DNA of 64,000 nt from Lolliginicoccus suaedae (GTDB taxonomy: Bacteria > Actinomycetota > Actinomycetes > Mycobacteriales > Mycobacteriaceae). Below are positions 8,933 to 18,000 of this stretch, piece after piece. The DNA is taken from assembly GCF_008312885.1 (NCBI RefSeq), contig NZ_VSSO01000001.1, forward strand, positions 620,001 to 684,000. The letters are read 5' to 3'. Under the pieces are notes generated by a model. That model saw only the letters and a list, made by a program, of their open reading frames with translations. It searched no databases and had not been told where the DNA came from. The stretch's first letter is position 1; every line of letters starts with the position of its first letter. A program made the translations under genes and the position numbers.

Positions 8933-9481
8933 TCAATGCTCAGGCTGCGGTGGGCGCCGGAAGTGCCCGCCCGCGCGAACGACGATCAGCAGTGCCACGA
9001 CAGAGAGCCCGGCGGCGCTCATCAACCGGTACCGGAGCTTCCCCGAGCATCTGGTCTCCAGCCAGCTATGCGGAACCGGGCTGTAGGACTCGTTCGGCGG
9101 GCCCCGCACCACGGTCACAGCCAGCTCGCTGGCCTCGACCGGAGCCACCACCGAGCCACACTCCACGACCCGCGCTCCCACACTATCCACCGGAAGATTA
9201 GCCGGTGCGCGTACCACTGCCAGGCTGAGCCACAGGGCCGGAGCGGCCAGGAGCACGCAGGCGATCCCAGAGACCAGCGACAGCCGCGTGCGACGGCGCC
9301 GTCGCCACCACGTCCAGGTGAGCCCTGCAGCGGCTGCGACAAAGACCAGCCACTCCACCCAGCTGACGGTGCCCGCGAGCCGGTAGCCAAACGCGAACGC
9401 CACCAGCCAGAAGACCGCGGTGAGCCAATTGGTGCGCGATCGTCCGGCGCGTTGTCGGTTGGCAACCTCCGGGGAAGCCAC
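8933..9481 (-). CDS. Hypothetical membrane protein
   Basis: 182 residues with about four transmembrane helices (about 18-50 as a hairpin, 68-90, 150-168) and an external segment of about 55 residues between the last two. Arg-rich loops face the cytoplasm. The family is not recognised. The GTG start overlaps the TAG stop of the upstream 5'-nucleotidase gene by one base, so translation is probably coupled. A role related to nucleotide salvage is only a guess from position. Confidence 0.7.
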   Translation of the reverse strand: MASPEVANRQRAGRSRTNWLTAVFWLVAFAFGYRLAGTVSWVEWLVFVAAAAGLTWTWWRRRRRTRLSLVSGIACVLLAAPALWLSLAVVRAPANLPVDSVGARVVECGSVVAPVEASELAVTVVRGPPNESYSPVPHSWLETRCSGKLRYRLMSAAGLSVVALLIVVRAGGHFRRPPQPEH

Positions 9482-10905
9482 TAATCGGGGACGGCCGAGG
9501 CCGGATCGGTGCCCACGAAATCGTGCGGCAGGCTGGTGCGCGCGGCCCGCAGGAAGGCGTACGGCGTGTGGCGGCCAAAGTTCACCACGCGCGAGGTGTA
9601 GACGTCGGCGAACTTCTCCACCTGCCGGGCGAAGAGGCTCTTGTCATTGCCAGCGCGCATCAGCGGTCCCCACGTCGTGTTGCCGATGGCACCGGCGGCC
9701 TGAGCGAGCGGCGCGATCTCCTGGTCGAGCGCTCGCAAGTCCGCGTACAGGTTGCTCATCGCCGAATCCGCGGCCTGGGCGGGCTGGCCGCTTGCTTGCG
9801 CCCGGACGCGATCGAGGCGGGCGTGGGAGAGCTGGTCCTCGATATCGACCTTGCGACCCATGAGCGCGCGCAGCTTCCGCTCATCGTCGACGAACGCGGC
9901 AGCATCCGCGATCTCGGCCTCGAGCTCCCGCATGATCAGCGCGGTCCGCCAGCGAAGTACCGACTTCGAGACGTGCACGTCGCCGAAGAGGTGGTCGCCG
10001 ACGTAGAGGATGTTCGCGCCATCGAGATCAAGGCTGCGCTCCACGAGCCGGGCGCACCCACCGTGATAGACGCCGCCCTGCTCGAGCAGGCCCTGGTGCG
10101 GCTCGAGGAGGCTGCGCTGCTCGTCGACGACCCGGAACACCGGTGGCTCCTCGGCGAAGAACCTCGGCTTGGCGGCGGCGACCACGACGATGTCGAACAG
10201 GTCGCGCCAGTTGCCGCTCGGCACGTGGCGGTCGAAGGCGTAGCTCATCATCGCGCGCGTGTAGAACCATTCGCTGTTGGTGATCAGCAGCAGTTTCTTG
10301 CCCGCGAGGCGCTGGTCCATGAGGGTCTCGGCGGTGTCAGCGTCGAGGTCGCAGAAGCGGTCCGGGTCGGCGATGATCTCCGCCTTGAGCGTGCCCATCG
10401 TGTGCGACAGATCGAGCGCGGAGGAGACGACCTTGAACAGTTCGTCGTAGCCGAGGGGCTGCTTGATCTCGCCAGCGTCGAGCAGGTCCACGAGCTGGGC
10501 GTACAGCGCTGCCTCGGAGATGGAGAACAGGGTGTTGAGGAACCGGAAGCGCGGCTCGGCGAGGTCGACGAACACACCATCGTAGGTGCGGCGCAGCTCG
10601 TCGAAGGTGAGCTTGCGGGTGCCATGCTGCGCCTGGATCACATAGCCGAACCGGGTGGCCTTGACGAGGTTGCCAAGGTCGAGGTCGAGGGCGAGGCCCT
10701 GGAGGTACTTGTCGGCCTCGAACACGAGGTCGCCGACCGGGAAGCCACGCTCGGCGAGCGTGCGGCGCGCATGCTCGAACGCTGCGCCCTCCCACACCTC
10801 GGTGCGGTAGTTGAGCAGCGTGTAGTCCATGTCATAGCCGATCGCGCCGACGGATCGAAGGTTGAGGGTCCTGTTGGCGTACACGCGTCGTCCAGGCTCG
10901 GTCAC
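9481..10905 (-). CDS. HAD-IG family cytosolic 5'-nucleotidase
   Basis: 474 residues, typical for the HAD superfamily IG/cN-II-like 5'-nucleotidases. Motif I is IGYDMDYTLLNYR (nucleophile Asp and acid/base Asp). Motif II is KKLLLITNSEWFYT. Motif IV is NILYVGDHLFGDVHVSK with the metal-binding Asp. It is expected to hydrolyse purine nucleoside monophosphates in the cytoplasm. GTG 10905 (VTEPGRRVYANR) is preferred: the open frame further upstream runs into a palindromic repeat and is not coding. It heads a two-gene operon with the small membrane protein. Confidence 0.88.
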   Translation of the reverse strand: MTEPGRRVYANRTLNLRSVGAIGYDMDYTLLNYRTEVWEGAAFEHARRTLAERGFPVGDLVFEADKYLQGLALDLDLGNLVKATRFGYVIQAQHGTRKLTFDELRRTYDGVFVDLAEPRFRFLNTLFSISEAALYAQLVDLLDAGEIKQPLGYDELFKVVSSALDLSHTMGTLKAEIIADPDRFCDLDADTAETLMDQRLAGKKLLLITNSEWFYTRAMMSYAFDRHVPSGNWRDLFDIVVVAAAKPRFFAEEPPVFRVVDEQRSLLEPHQGLLEQGGVYHGGCARLVERSLDLDGANILYVGDHLFGDVHVSKSVLRWRTALIMRELEAEIADAAAFVDDERKLRALMGRKVDIEDQLSHARLDRVRAQASGQPAQAADSAMSNLYADLRALDQEIAPLAQAAGAIGNTTWGPLMRAGNDKSLFARQVEKFADVYTSRVVNFGRHTPYAFLRAARTSLPHDFVGTDPASAVPD

Positions 10906-10974
10906 AGTTGTCGAACCTACACCCGGAGCGCGGTTCGTATCACGGTTCGCCGCGCGCGGATTCGCTCGTTGCAG

Positions 10975-11063
10975 CGAGGTCGGCGAGTGTGGCAGCAAGG
11001 CTGGCGAGTGTGCGATCCGCGACAGGAAAACGCGCTGCGGCTGTCGCTTTTCGCACACTCGCG
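10975..11063. repeat. 89-bp nested-palindrome repeat (family C), copy 1
   Basis: Contains 12-bp arms GCGAGTGTGCGA (11004-11015) and TCGCACACTCGC (11051-11062). Nested inside is a 7-bp stem, GCGACAG (11019-11025) with CTGTCGC (11041-11047). A second copy in the same orientation, with about five differences, lies at 11391-11479. The two copies flank the DUF2892 gene. Confidence 0.8.
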
Positions 11064-11085
11064 GGGGCGGTCGGCGGGAATCCGG

Positions 11086-11343
11086 TTAGCGCGCCGCGCA
11101 TGCCCCGGCTGCGGGGATGCCCGCGCGACGCATGATGAGGCTGGCGGGGCACCAGCCAACGATGCCGTAGAAGACGAGGTTCGCGGCGACGAACGCTGTG
11201 AGCACGAGCCACCATTGGCTCAGGGAGATCGCGAGCGCGAGGCTGAGCGCGATCATCACCCCGGCGAGCAGCGGCACGATTCGGTCAACGGTCCAGGCGG
11301 GACTGGCCGGGGACATGGTGGAGGTCGTCACGGTGTTTGCCAT
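11086..11343 (-). CDS. DUF2892 / YgaP-like transmembrane protein
   Basis: 85 residues. Two adjacent membrane helices (about 24-43 and 44-62) form the YgaP_TM/DUF2892 hairpin, with GWCPASLIMRRAG after the second helix, where a cysteine is typical. In other bacteria this domain is fused to or encoded beside a rhodanese in sulfide/persulfide detoxification operons; no rhodanese is present here. ATG 11343 lies directly downstream of a perfect CsoR/CstR-like operator (11351-11372), so the gene is probably controlled by persulfide- or copper-sensing repression. The gene sits between two direct repeats. Confidence 0.8.
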   Translation of the reverse strand: MANTVTTSTMSPASPAWTVDRIVPLLAGVMIALSLALAISLSQWWLVLTAFVAANLVFYGIVGWCPASLIMRRAGIPAAGACAAR

Positions 11344-11350
11344 GCGTGTC

Positions 11351-11372
11351 ACTATACCCCATGGGGTATAGT
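11351..11372. promoter_or_regulatory. CsoR/CstR-type operator
   Basis: A 22-bp perfect palindrome whose half is ACTATACCCCA, ending eight bases before the DUF2892 start. The TATACCCC/GGGGTATA core is the usual operator form of CsoR-family repressors (copper CsoR, persulfide CstR). No CsoR-family gene lies in this window, so the repressor must be encoded elsewhere. Confidence 0.7.
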
Positions 11373-11390
11373 TCGGCCTCGCTGACGCCG

Positions 11391-11479
11391 CGAGGCTGGT
11401 GAGTGTGGCAGCAAGGCTTGCGAGTGTGCGATCCGCGACAGGAAAACGCGCTGCGGCTGTCGTTTTTCGCACACTCGCG
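11391..11479. repeat. 89-bp nested-palindrome repeat (family C), copy 2
   Basis: Same orientation and nearly the same sequence as 10975-11063, including the outer CGAGTGTGCG/CGCACACTCG stem and the inner GACAG/CTGTC stem. It is followed by an extra partial arm (GGCACACTCGCG). Confidence 0.8.
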
Positions 11480-11509
11480 GCGGCACACTCGCGCGGCCCA
11501 GGCGCGCGA

Positions 11510-11540
11510 AAGGGGCCCCACCAGATCGGCGGGGCCCCTT
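11510..11540 (-). terminator. Hairpin terminator of the LGFP lipoprotein gene
   Basis: 10-bp arms AAGGGGCCCC (11510-11519) and GGGGCCCCTT (11531-11540), 17 bases past the stop of the LGFP gene on the minus strand. No clear U-tract, as is common in actinobacteria. Confidence 0.65.
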
Positions 11541-11556
11541 CGCTGCTCCAGCTGGA

Positions 11557-12189
11557 TCAGTTCATCGTGATCTCTTCGGCAAAGGTGCCGTCACCCTGAT
11601 CGGTCCAGGTGATGGTGCCGTTCTCGAACTCGCTCTCCCAGCCACCGTCGATGCTCTCCTCATCGCTGGTCGGGAAGCCCAGTTCACCGGTGGGCCCGCC
11701 ATTCTCGGTGTAGACGCGCAGGATCTCGCCCTGGACCACATGCGCGTCGGTGCCCTCGCTCCAGTAGATGGTGCCTTCCTCGAGCTCAGCGGCCATGCCC
11801 TCGCCAACCTCGGTGGGCTCGGAGACCAGGTCGCCCAGCTCTCCATCGAGCTCGTTGAACTTCTCGGCGATGCCACCCTCGAGGGTCACCTCGGTCCCGT
11901 CGGCCGTGGTGGCTGTCGTGGTGCCGCCGTCGAGCATGCCCATCGCGCTATCGGTCGCCTCGCCGGCCTTGTCCATGCCGGAGTCCATCGCATCGCCCGC
12001 GGAGTCAGTGGCATCACCCATGGCGTCGCCTGCACGGTCTGCGGCGTCGCCGGCGGACTCGGTGATCTGGCCCGCGCCATCGCTGATCTGATCGGTCACG
12101 GAGTCGCCATCGTCACCGCAAGCAGAGAGCGTCACCGCTGTCGCGAGGGCTGCCGCCAGTCCAGTCGCGCGAATCGCCGTCTTCTTCAT
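11557..12189 (-). CDS. LGFP-repeat lipoprotein
   Basis: 210 residues. Signal peptide ends in VTLSAC, a good lipobox (Cys near residue 24). Next is a low-complexity helix-prone region of repeated GDA(M/A)xD units (about 35-85). Two LGFP repeats follow, with the hallmarks EGTIYWSEGTDAHVVQGEI and GGPTGELGFPTSDE. LGFP repeats are found in mycolate-layer proteins of corynebacteria and mycobacteria and are thought to bind the cell envelope. Anchored outside the inner membrane. ATG 12189 has AAAGG eight bases upstream; an ATG at 12204 is less likely. Confidence 0.88.
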   Translation of the reverse strand: MKKTAIRATGLAAALATAVTLSACGDDGDSVTDQISDGAGQITESAGDAADRAGDAMGDATDSAGDAMDSGMDKAGEATDSAMGMLDGGTTTATTADGTEVTLEGGIAEKFNELDGELGDLVSEPTEVGEGMAAELEEGTIYWSEGTDAHVVQGEILRVYTENGGPTGELGFPTSDEESIDGGWESEFENGTITWTDQGDGTFAEEITMN

Positions 12190-12368
12190 GCGTTTGCCTT
12201 TCATGGTCGTTGTGCACCAGAAGTGCCGGTGCCGAACCCACACAGACAATCATACGAAGCGCGCTGGTCAAAGCTTATCGGGCAGGCTCCGGCATATTAA
12301 CACCGCGTCAAAAGGACATTGCCGACATTCAGGAAACCTGACAAATGCTCACTAAACATGGCTGCTGC

Positions 12369-13874
12369 TTACTTCCGGCACGCTTCCTCCATCTCGGTGA
12401 ACTCGACACCAATGCGCTCCTGCGGGCGAGGCGCGAGCTTCGAGACCACCACCGCCACGACCGCGCACGCGATGAAGCCCGGCACGATCTCGTACATCGC
12501 CGAGGACAGTGCATCCACCGATCCCCAGATGCCGACGGTGACCGCGCCGGTGATCATGCCCGCGAGCGCGCCATGCGCTGTGAGCCCCCGCCAGTGCAGG
12601 GACAGCAGAATGATGGGGCCGAAGGCCGCGCCGAAGCCGGCCCAGGCGAAGCCGACGAGCTCGAGGATCGTCCCGCTGGGGTTCACCGCGATAAGTATCG
12701 CCACGATCGCCACGGCAAGGACCGCCGCCCGTCCATACATGACGTACTTCTGCGGGGTGGCCTGCTTGCCGAAGATCTTGTAGATGTCCTCGACCAGCGC
12801 TGAGGAGCACACGATCAGTTGGGACGAGAGCGTGGACATGATCGCTGCTAGCACTGCCGCGAGCACGAAACCCGCGATCAATGGGTGGAACAGGATCTGC
12901 GACAGCCGCAGGAAGACCGTCTCGGGGTTGGCCAGGGTCTCGGGGTTCTCGAAGAAATAGGCGATGCCGATCAGGCCGGTGCTGATCGCGCCGAGGGAGG
13001 AGATGACCATCCAGCTGATGCCGATGCGGCGGCCCGCGCGGGCATCGGCCGGGGATCGCAGCGCCATGAACCGCACGATGATGTGGGGCTGGCCGAAGTA
13101 GCCGAGGCCCCAGGCGGCCGCGGAGATCACCGCGACCACGCTGCCGCCGAAGAACAACGACGTGCGATGCAGCTCATCGTCGGGGCTTGCGGCGTTATGC
13201 AGGGCGTCGGCGGCATCGATCCCAGAAGTCACCGCATCAAGCGAACCGAGGGCGAGGAATGCGGCGACAGGGACGGCGATGAGCGCGGCAAGCATGAGCA
13301 GACCCTGCGCCACATCGGTGAGCGAGGCGCCGAGGAATCCACCGAACAATGTATAGCTGAGCGTGATCCCTGCGACGAGGAGCATTCCGAACAAATACGA
13401 GGTATCGAACGTGGATTCGAAGAACACTCCCCCGGCCACCATTCCCGCGGAGACGTAGAAGGTGAAGAATCCGAGAATGATGAGTCCCGCAGTGATACGC
13501 AGGACGCGGCTCGTGTCCTTGAAGCGATTCTCCAGATAGCTCGGCACCGTGATCGAGTTGTTCGAGATCGCGGTATAGGCGCGCAATCGCGGTGCCACGA
13601 ACCGCCAGTTCAGGTACGCGCCAATGACCAGGCCGATCACGATCCAGGACTCGCCGAGGCCGGAGGCGTAGATCGCGCCGGGCACACCGAGCAGCAACCA
13701 GCCAGACATGTCGGACGCGCCCGCGGAGAGTGCAGCGACGCCGGGCCGGAGCTTGCGCCCGGCGAGCATGTAGTCATCCAGATCGCTGGTCTGGCGGTAG
13801 GCATAGATGCCAATGGCGATCATCGCGGCGAAGTACAAACCGATCGCGGTGAGCTGGTAAGCCTGCGTGGACAT
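12369..13874 (-). CDS. putP: Sodium/proline symporter PutP
   Basis: 501 residues with about 13 transmembrane helices, the SSS-family length. The N-terminal SDLDDYMLAGRKLRPGVAAL and SAGASDMSGWLLLGVPGAIYASG match PutP, including the Na+-site Asp-Met-Ser-Gly-Trp stretch. GWFAWAG-like FAWAGFGAAFGP is also present. It imports proline with sodium across the inner membrane. It lies next to a LysR regulator and PutA, which supports proline as substrate. The 180 bases downstream to the LGFP gene are A/T-richer and contain that gene's promoter region. Confidence 0.92.
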   Translation of the reverse strand: MSTQAYQLTAIGLYFAAMIAIGIYAYRQTSDLDDYMLAGRKLRPGVAALSAGASDMSGWLLLGVPGAIYASGLGESWIVIGLVIGAYLNWRFVAPRLRAYTAISNNSITVPSYLENRFKDTSRVLRITAGLIILGFFTFYVSAGMVAGGVFFESTFDTSYLFGMLLVAGITLSYTLFGGFLGASLTDVAQGLLMLAALIAVPVAAFLALGSLDAVTSGIDAADALHNAASPDDELHRTSLFFGGSVVAVISAAAWGLGYFGQPHIIVRFMALRSPADARAGRRIGISWMVISSLGAISTGLIGIAYFFENPETLANPETVFLRLSQILFHPLIAGFVLAAVLAAIMSTLSSQLIVCSSALVEDIYKIFGKQATPQKYVMYGRAAVLAVAIVAILIAVNPSGTILELVGFAWAGFGAAFGPIILLSLHWRGLTAHGALAGMITGAVTVGIWGSVDALSSAMYEIVPGFIACAVVAVVVSKLAPRPQERIGVEFTEMEEACRK

Positions 13875-13966
13875 GAGGGCCTCGGATCATGGGATCGGCG
13901 AAGAATGGGCGCCTGGCGCGCCGCGGCAGGCCGGGATGTGATGCCGGAGGGCGCGAGAGCGTCAAG

Positions 13967-14866
13967 CTACCACAGCGCCTCGACGCTCCGGGCCGTTTCG
14001 CGCAGCGCCTCCCGCACCGCGGCGACAGCGGGATGCTGGTGCGCGGAGACGCGGGTGGCGGTGAAGATGGTGCGACGCGGAGCCCCGGCCAGCGGGATGA
14101 GTCGCGCGCGGGCGGCACGGTGCACCCACACCAGCTCGGGCAGGAATGCCACCGCGTTCCCGGACTCGACGAGCCGCACATGGGCCTGCAGGTCCGCGGT
14201 CTCGTAGCGCACGTCGGGCTCGAACCCGGCCTGGCGGCACGCGTGCTCGGCCCAGTGCCGCGAGGCGGCTCCGCGCGGTTCCATCACCCAGGGCAGGCCG
14301 CGAGCGTCGGCGATTCCGGCAACCGTAGCGATGGAGCTGGGGACGGCCAGCTGTATCGCATCGCCGAGGAGCGATTCCCGGTCGAGGCCGGAGTGGTGGG
14401 CGGCCGCGTGGCCGGGGTATTGCTCGGCGATCACGAGGTCGAACTCGCGGGCCCATGTGTCGTGCAGCGCTTCCTCCGGCTCGTGCTGCACCATCTCCAC
14501 GCGCAGGGCCGGATAGCGCTCGGCGAGCAGGCGCAGCGCGTCGGGCATCAGCGCGAGCAGCGCGGTCTGGAACACCGCGAGCCGGATCGTGCCGGTGACG
14601 CTGGTGCTCGCGGCGGCGAGCTCGGACTCGGCGTGCTCGATGGCCTCGAGAATGCGCCCGGCGTGCTCGACGAGCAGGTGCGCCTCGGGGGTGAGCTGCA
14701 ACAGCCTGCCCGTCCGGCGCAGCAGCGGCACGCCGGCCTCGCGCTCGAGGATGGAGAGTTGCTGCGACACCGAGGAGGGACTGTAGCTGAGCGCCTCGGC
14801 GACGGCGGCGATGGTGCCGCGGATGCTGAGCTCGCGCAGCAGCCCGAGTCGATGCACGTCGAGCAT
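13967..14866 (-). CDS. LysR-family transcriptional regulator of the proline module
   Basis: 299 residues. N-terminal winged helix-turn-helix: LSIRGTIAAVAEALSYSPSSVSQQLSILERE (split here only for reading), then a periplasmic-binding-like effector domain from about residue 90. It is divergent from putA and upstream of putP on the same strand. The natural inference is a proline-responsive regulator of both, as LysR proteins usually act on the divergent gene. Dyads in the 149-base gap (14882-14896 and 14910-14922) are candidate sites. Confidence 0.85.
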   Translation of the reverse strand: MLDVHRLGLLRELSIRGTIAAVAEALSYSPSSVSQQLSILEREAGVPLLRRTGRLLQLTPEAHLLVEHAGRILEAIEHAESELAAASTSVTGTIRLAVFQTALLALMPDALRLLAERYPALRVEMVQHEPEEALHDTWAREFDLVIAEQYPGHAAAHHSGLDRESLLGDAIQLAVPSSIATVAGIADARGLPWVMEPRGAASRHWAEHACRQAGFEPDVRYETADLQAHVRLVESGNAVAFLPELVWVHRAARARLIPLAGAPRRTIFTATRVSAHQHPAVAAVREALRETARSVEALW

Positions 14867-14881
14867 CAGGTTCTCCGATCA

Positions 14882-14896
14882 TTCGGGTTTCCTGAA
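14882..14896. promoter_or_regulatory. LysR-type dyad between the regulator gene and putA
   Basis: TTCGGGTTTCCTGAA fits TTCNGGNNNCCNGAA, a perfect interrupted dyad 16 bases before the LysR start. A second dyad, AAAGC-ATC-GCTTT, lies at 14910-14922. Binding is inferred from position and symmetry. Confidence 0.45.
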
Positions 14897-15015
14897 GCAT
14901 ATCGTTCGGAAAGCATCGCTTTTCCTTCACCATGAACAGGCCCATACTCAGGGAACACCCCGCCGGATCGCAGCTCGCCCGCCCGGGCAGCAAAGGCCAT
15001 GAGGAGCCCGCCACC

Positions 15016-18000
15016 ATGAGCACCCCCACGGACCACATCACCCCCACCGTCGAGCCTGCCGATCTCGCCGACGATGCCATCGCGCTGGTGCGCCACTGGC
15101 TGGTCGAGGGGGCGCGCTACCCGGTCGATCCCGCGGCCCGCAAGCTCGCCGGGGTGCTCGACGACCCGAACGGGCTCGAGTTCACCGTCGGATTCGTCGA
15201 CGGCGTCATCCGCCCCGAGGACGTCCGCGTCGCCGCCCGCAACCTCAAGGCCATCGCCCCGCGCGTGCCGCGCTTCCTGCCGTGGCCCATGCGCCTCGCC
15301 GTCCGCCTCGGCGCGGTCCTCGCCATGATCGCCCCGCAGCTCGTCATCCCCATCGCCCGGCGCGTGCTGCGCCATATGGTCGGCCACCTCATCGTCGACG
15401 CCCGCGACGCCCGGCTCGGCTCTACCCTCGCCCGCATCAAGCAGGACGACACCCGGCTCAACGTCAACCTGCTCGGCGAGGCCATCCTCGGTGACAAGGA
15501 GGCCACCCGCCGGTTCGAGGGCACCCGCCGCCTCCTCGCCCGCGACGACATCGACTACGTCTCCATCAAGGTCTCCTCCACCGTCGCCCCGCACAACCAC
15601 TGGGCGTTCGACGAGACCGTCGCCCATGTCGTCGACACGCTCGAGCCGCTCTACCGCCAGGCCCGCGCGGACGGGAAGTTCCTCAATCTCGACATGGAGG
15701 AGTACAAGGACCTTGACCTGACCATCGCCGTGTTCACCACCCTGCTCGACCGGCCCGGGCTGACCGACCTCGAGGCGGGCATCGTGCTGCAGGCCTACCT
15801 GCCCGATGCGCTCGCCGCGATGATGCGACTGCAGGAATGGTCCACCGCCCGCGTGGACCGTGGTGGCGCCCGCATCAAGGTGCGCGTCGTCAAGGGCGCC
15901 AACCTGCCCATGGAGACCATCGACGCCGACCTGCACGGCTGGCCGCTCGCCACCTGGCCCACCAAGCAGGACACCGACACGTCCTACAAGGCCGTCCTCG
16001 ACTACGCCCTGCGCCCCGAGCACACGCGCAGCGTCCGCATCGGCGTCGCCGGGCACAACCTCTTCGACATCGCCCTGGCCTGGCTGCTCGCCAAGGGCCG
16101 CGGCGTCACCGAGGCCGTCGAGTTCGAGATGCTGCTCGGCATGGCAACCGGGCAGGCCGCCGCCGTCCGCAACGATGTCGGCTCCCTGCTGCTCTACACC
16201 CCCGTCGTGCACCCCAAGGAGTTCGACGTCGCCATCTCCTACCTGATCCGCCGGCTCGAGGAAGGCGCATCGCGGGAGAACTTCATGTCCGCGGTGTTCG
16301 AGCTCGACCACAACGAGGAGCTGTTCGAGCGCGAGAAGAACCGCTTCCTCGCCTCCCTCCACGCCCTCGGCACCGCCCGCCACCACGGGGTGCCCGCGCC
16401 TAACCGCGACCAGGACCGTCGCCAGCCGCCGACGCCCGCCCCGCGCGACCACTTCACCAACACCCCCGACACCGACCCCGACCTTCCCGGCAACCGCGCA
16501 TGGGGCCGCGCCATCGCCCGGCGCATGCGCAGCTCCAGCCTCGGCACCCGCACCGCCGAGAACAACTGGATCACCGACGCCACCAGCCTCGATAGGCTCG
16601 TCACCGACGCCGTGCACGCCGCCCCGGGCTGGCAGAAGCTCGGTGCGGCCGGGCGCGCCGACATCCTCCACCGCGCCGGCGAAGCCCTCGCCGCGCATCG
16701 TGCCGATCTGCTCGAGGTCATGGGCTCCGAATGCGGCAAGACCCTCGACCAGGGCGACCCCGAGGTATCCGAGGCCATCGACTTCGCTCACTTCTACGCC
16801 GAGCGGGGCCGCGAGCTCGAGCTCATCGACGGCGCCACCCACCAGCCCTGCAACCTCACCGTCGTCACCCCGCCGTGGAACTTCCCCGTCGCCATCCCCA
16901 CCGGCTCCACCATCAGCGCGCTCGCCGCCGGGTCGAGCGTCATCATCAAGCCCGCCCCGCAAGCAGCCCGGTGCGCCGCCGTCATGGTCGAGGCACTGTG
17001 GGAGGCCGGGGTGCCCCGCGACGTGCTGCACTACGTCCAGCTCGATGAGCAGCAGCTCGGCTCCGAGCTGATCGCCCATCCCGCCGTGGACCGGCTCGTT
17101 CTCACTGGCTCCTACGACACGGCTGCGCTGTTCCGGTCCTTCCGCAACAATCTGCCGCTGCTCGCCGAGACCTCCGGCAAGAACGCCATGATCGTCACCC
17201 CCTCCGCCGACTACGACCTCGCTGCGCGCGACGTCGCCCAGTCCGCGTTCGGCCACGCCGGGCAGAAGTGCTCGGCGGCCTCGCTGGTGATCCTGGTCGG
17301 CAGCGTCGCCACGTCCAAGCGATTCCGCAACCAGCTCCTCGACGCCGTCCGTTCCCTCACCGTCGGCTACCCCTCCGACCTGCGCACCCAGATGGGTCCC
17401 ATCATCGAGCCCGCCGCCGGCAAGCTCCTCGACGGGCTCACCAACATCGGCCCCGGCGAGACCTGGCTGCTCGAGCCCACCGCCCTCGACGACACCGGGC
17501 AGCTCTGGAGCCCCGGCATCCGTACAGGCGTCAAGCCCGGCTCCGAGTACCACCTCACCGAGTACTTCGGCCCCATCCTCGGCATCATGACTGCCGCGAC
17601 CCTCGACGACGCAATCCGCATCGCCAACGCCGTCGACTACGGCCTCACCTCCGGGCTGCACTCCCTCGACGCCTCCGAGATCGAGTACTGGACCGACCAC
17701 ATCCACGCCGGGAACCTCTACATCAACCGCGGTATCACCGGAGCCATCGTGCAGCGCCAGCCGTTCGGTGGCTGGAAGAAGTCCGCCATCGGTCCCGGCA
17801 CCAAGGCAGGAGGCCCCAACTACCTCATCGGGCTCAGCAACTTCACCGATGCGCCCGTAGCTCATCATCACTCCGCGCCCCTCTCGCGGCCCGTGGCGCA
17901 GCTCCTCGACGCCCTCCGTGGAATCCTGGACGCGGCTGACCACCAGTGGCTCCACGCCGCAGCGGGCAGCGATGCCCACGCATGGGACATCGAGTTCGGC

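Noticed and set aside
9523-11385. Long plus-strand open frame opposite the 5'-nucleotidase gene
   Set aside because: Biased, motif-free translation that runs through the palindromic repeat. The opposite strand encodes intact HAD motifs.
12885-14207. Open frame antisense to putP
   Set aside because: Composition of a shadow frame (Arg/Asp/Glu-rich), overlapping the complete sodium/proline symporter.
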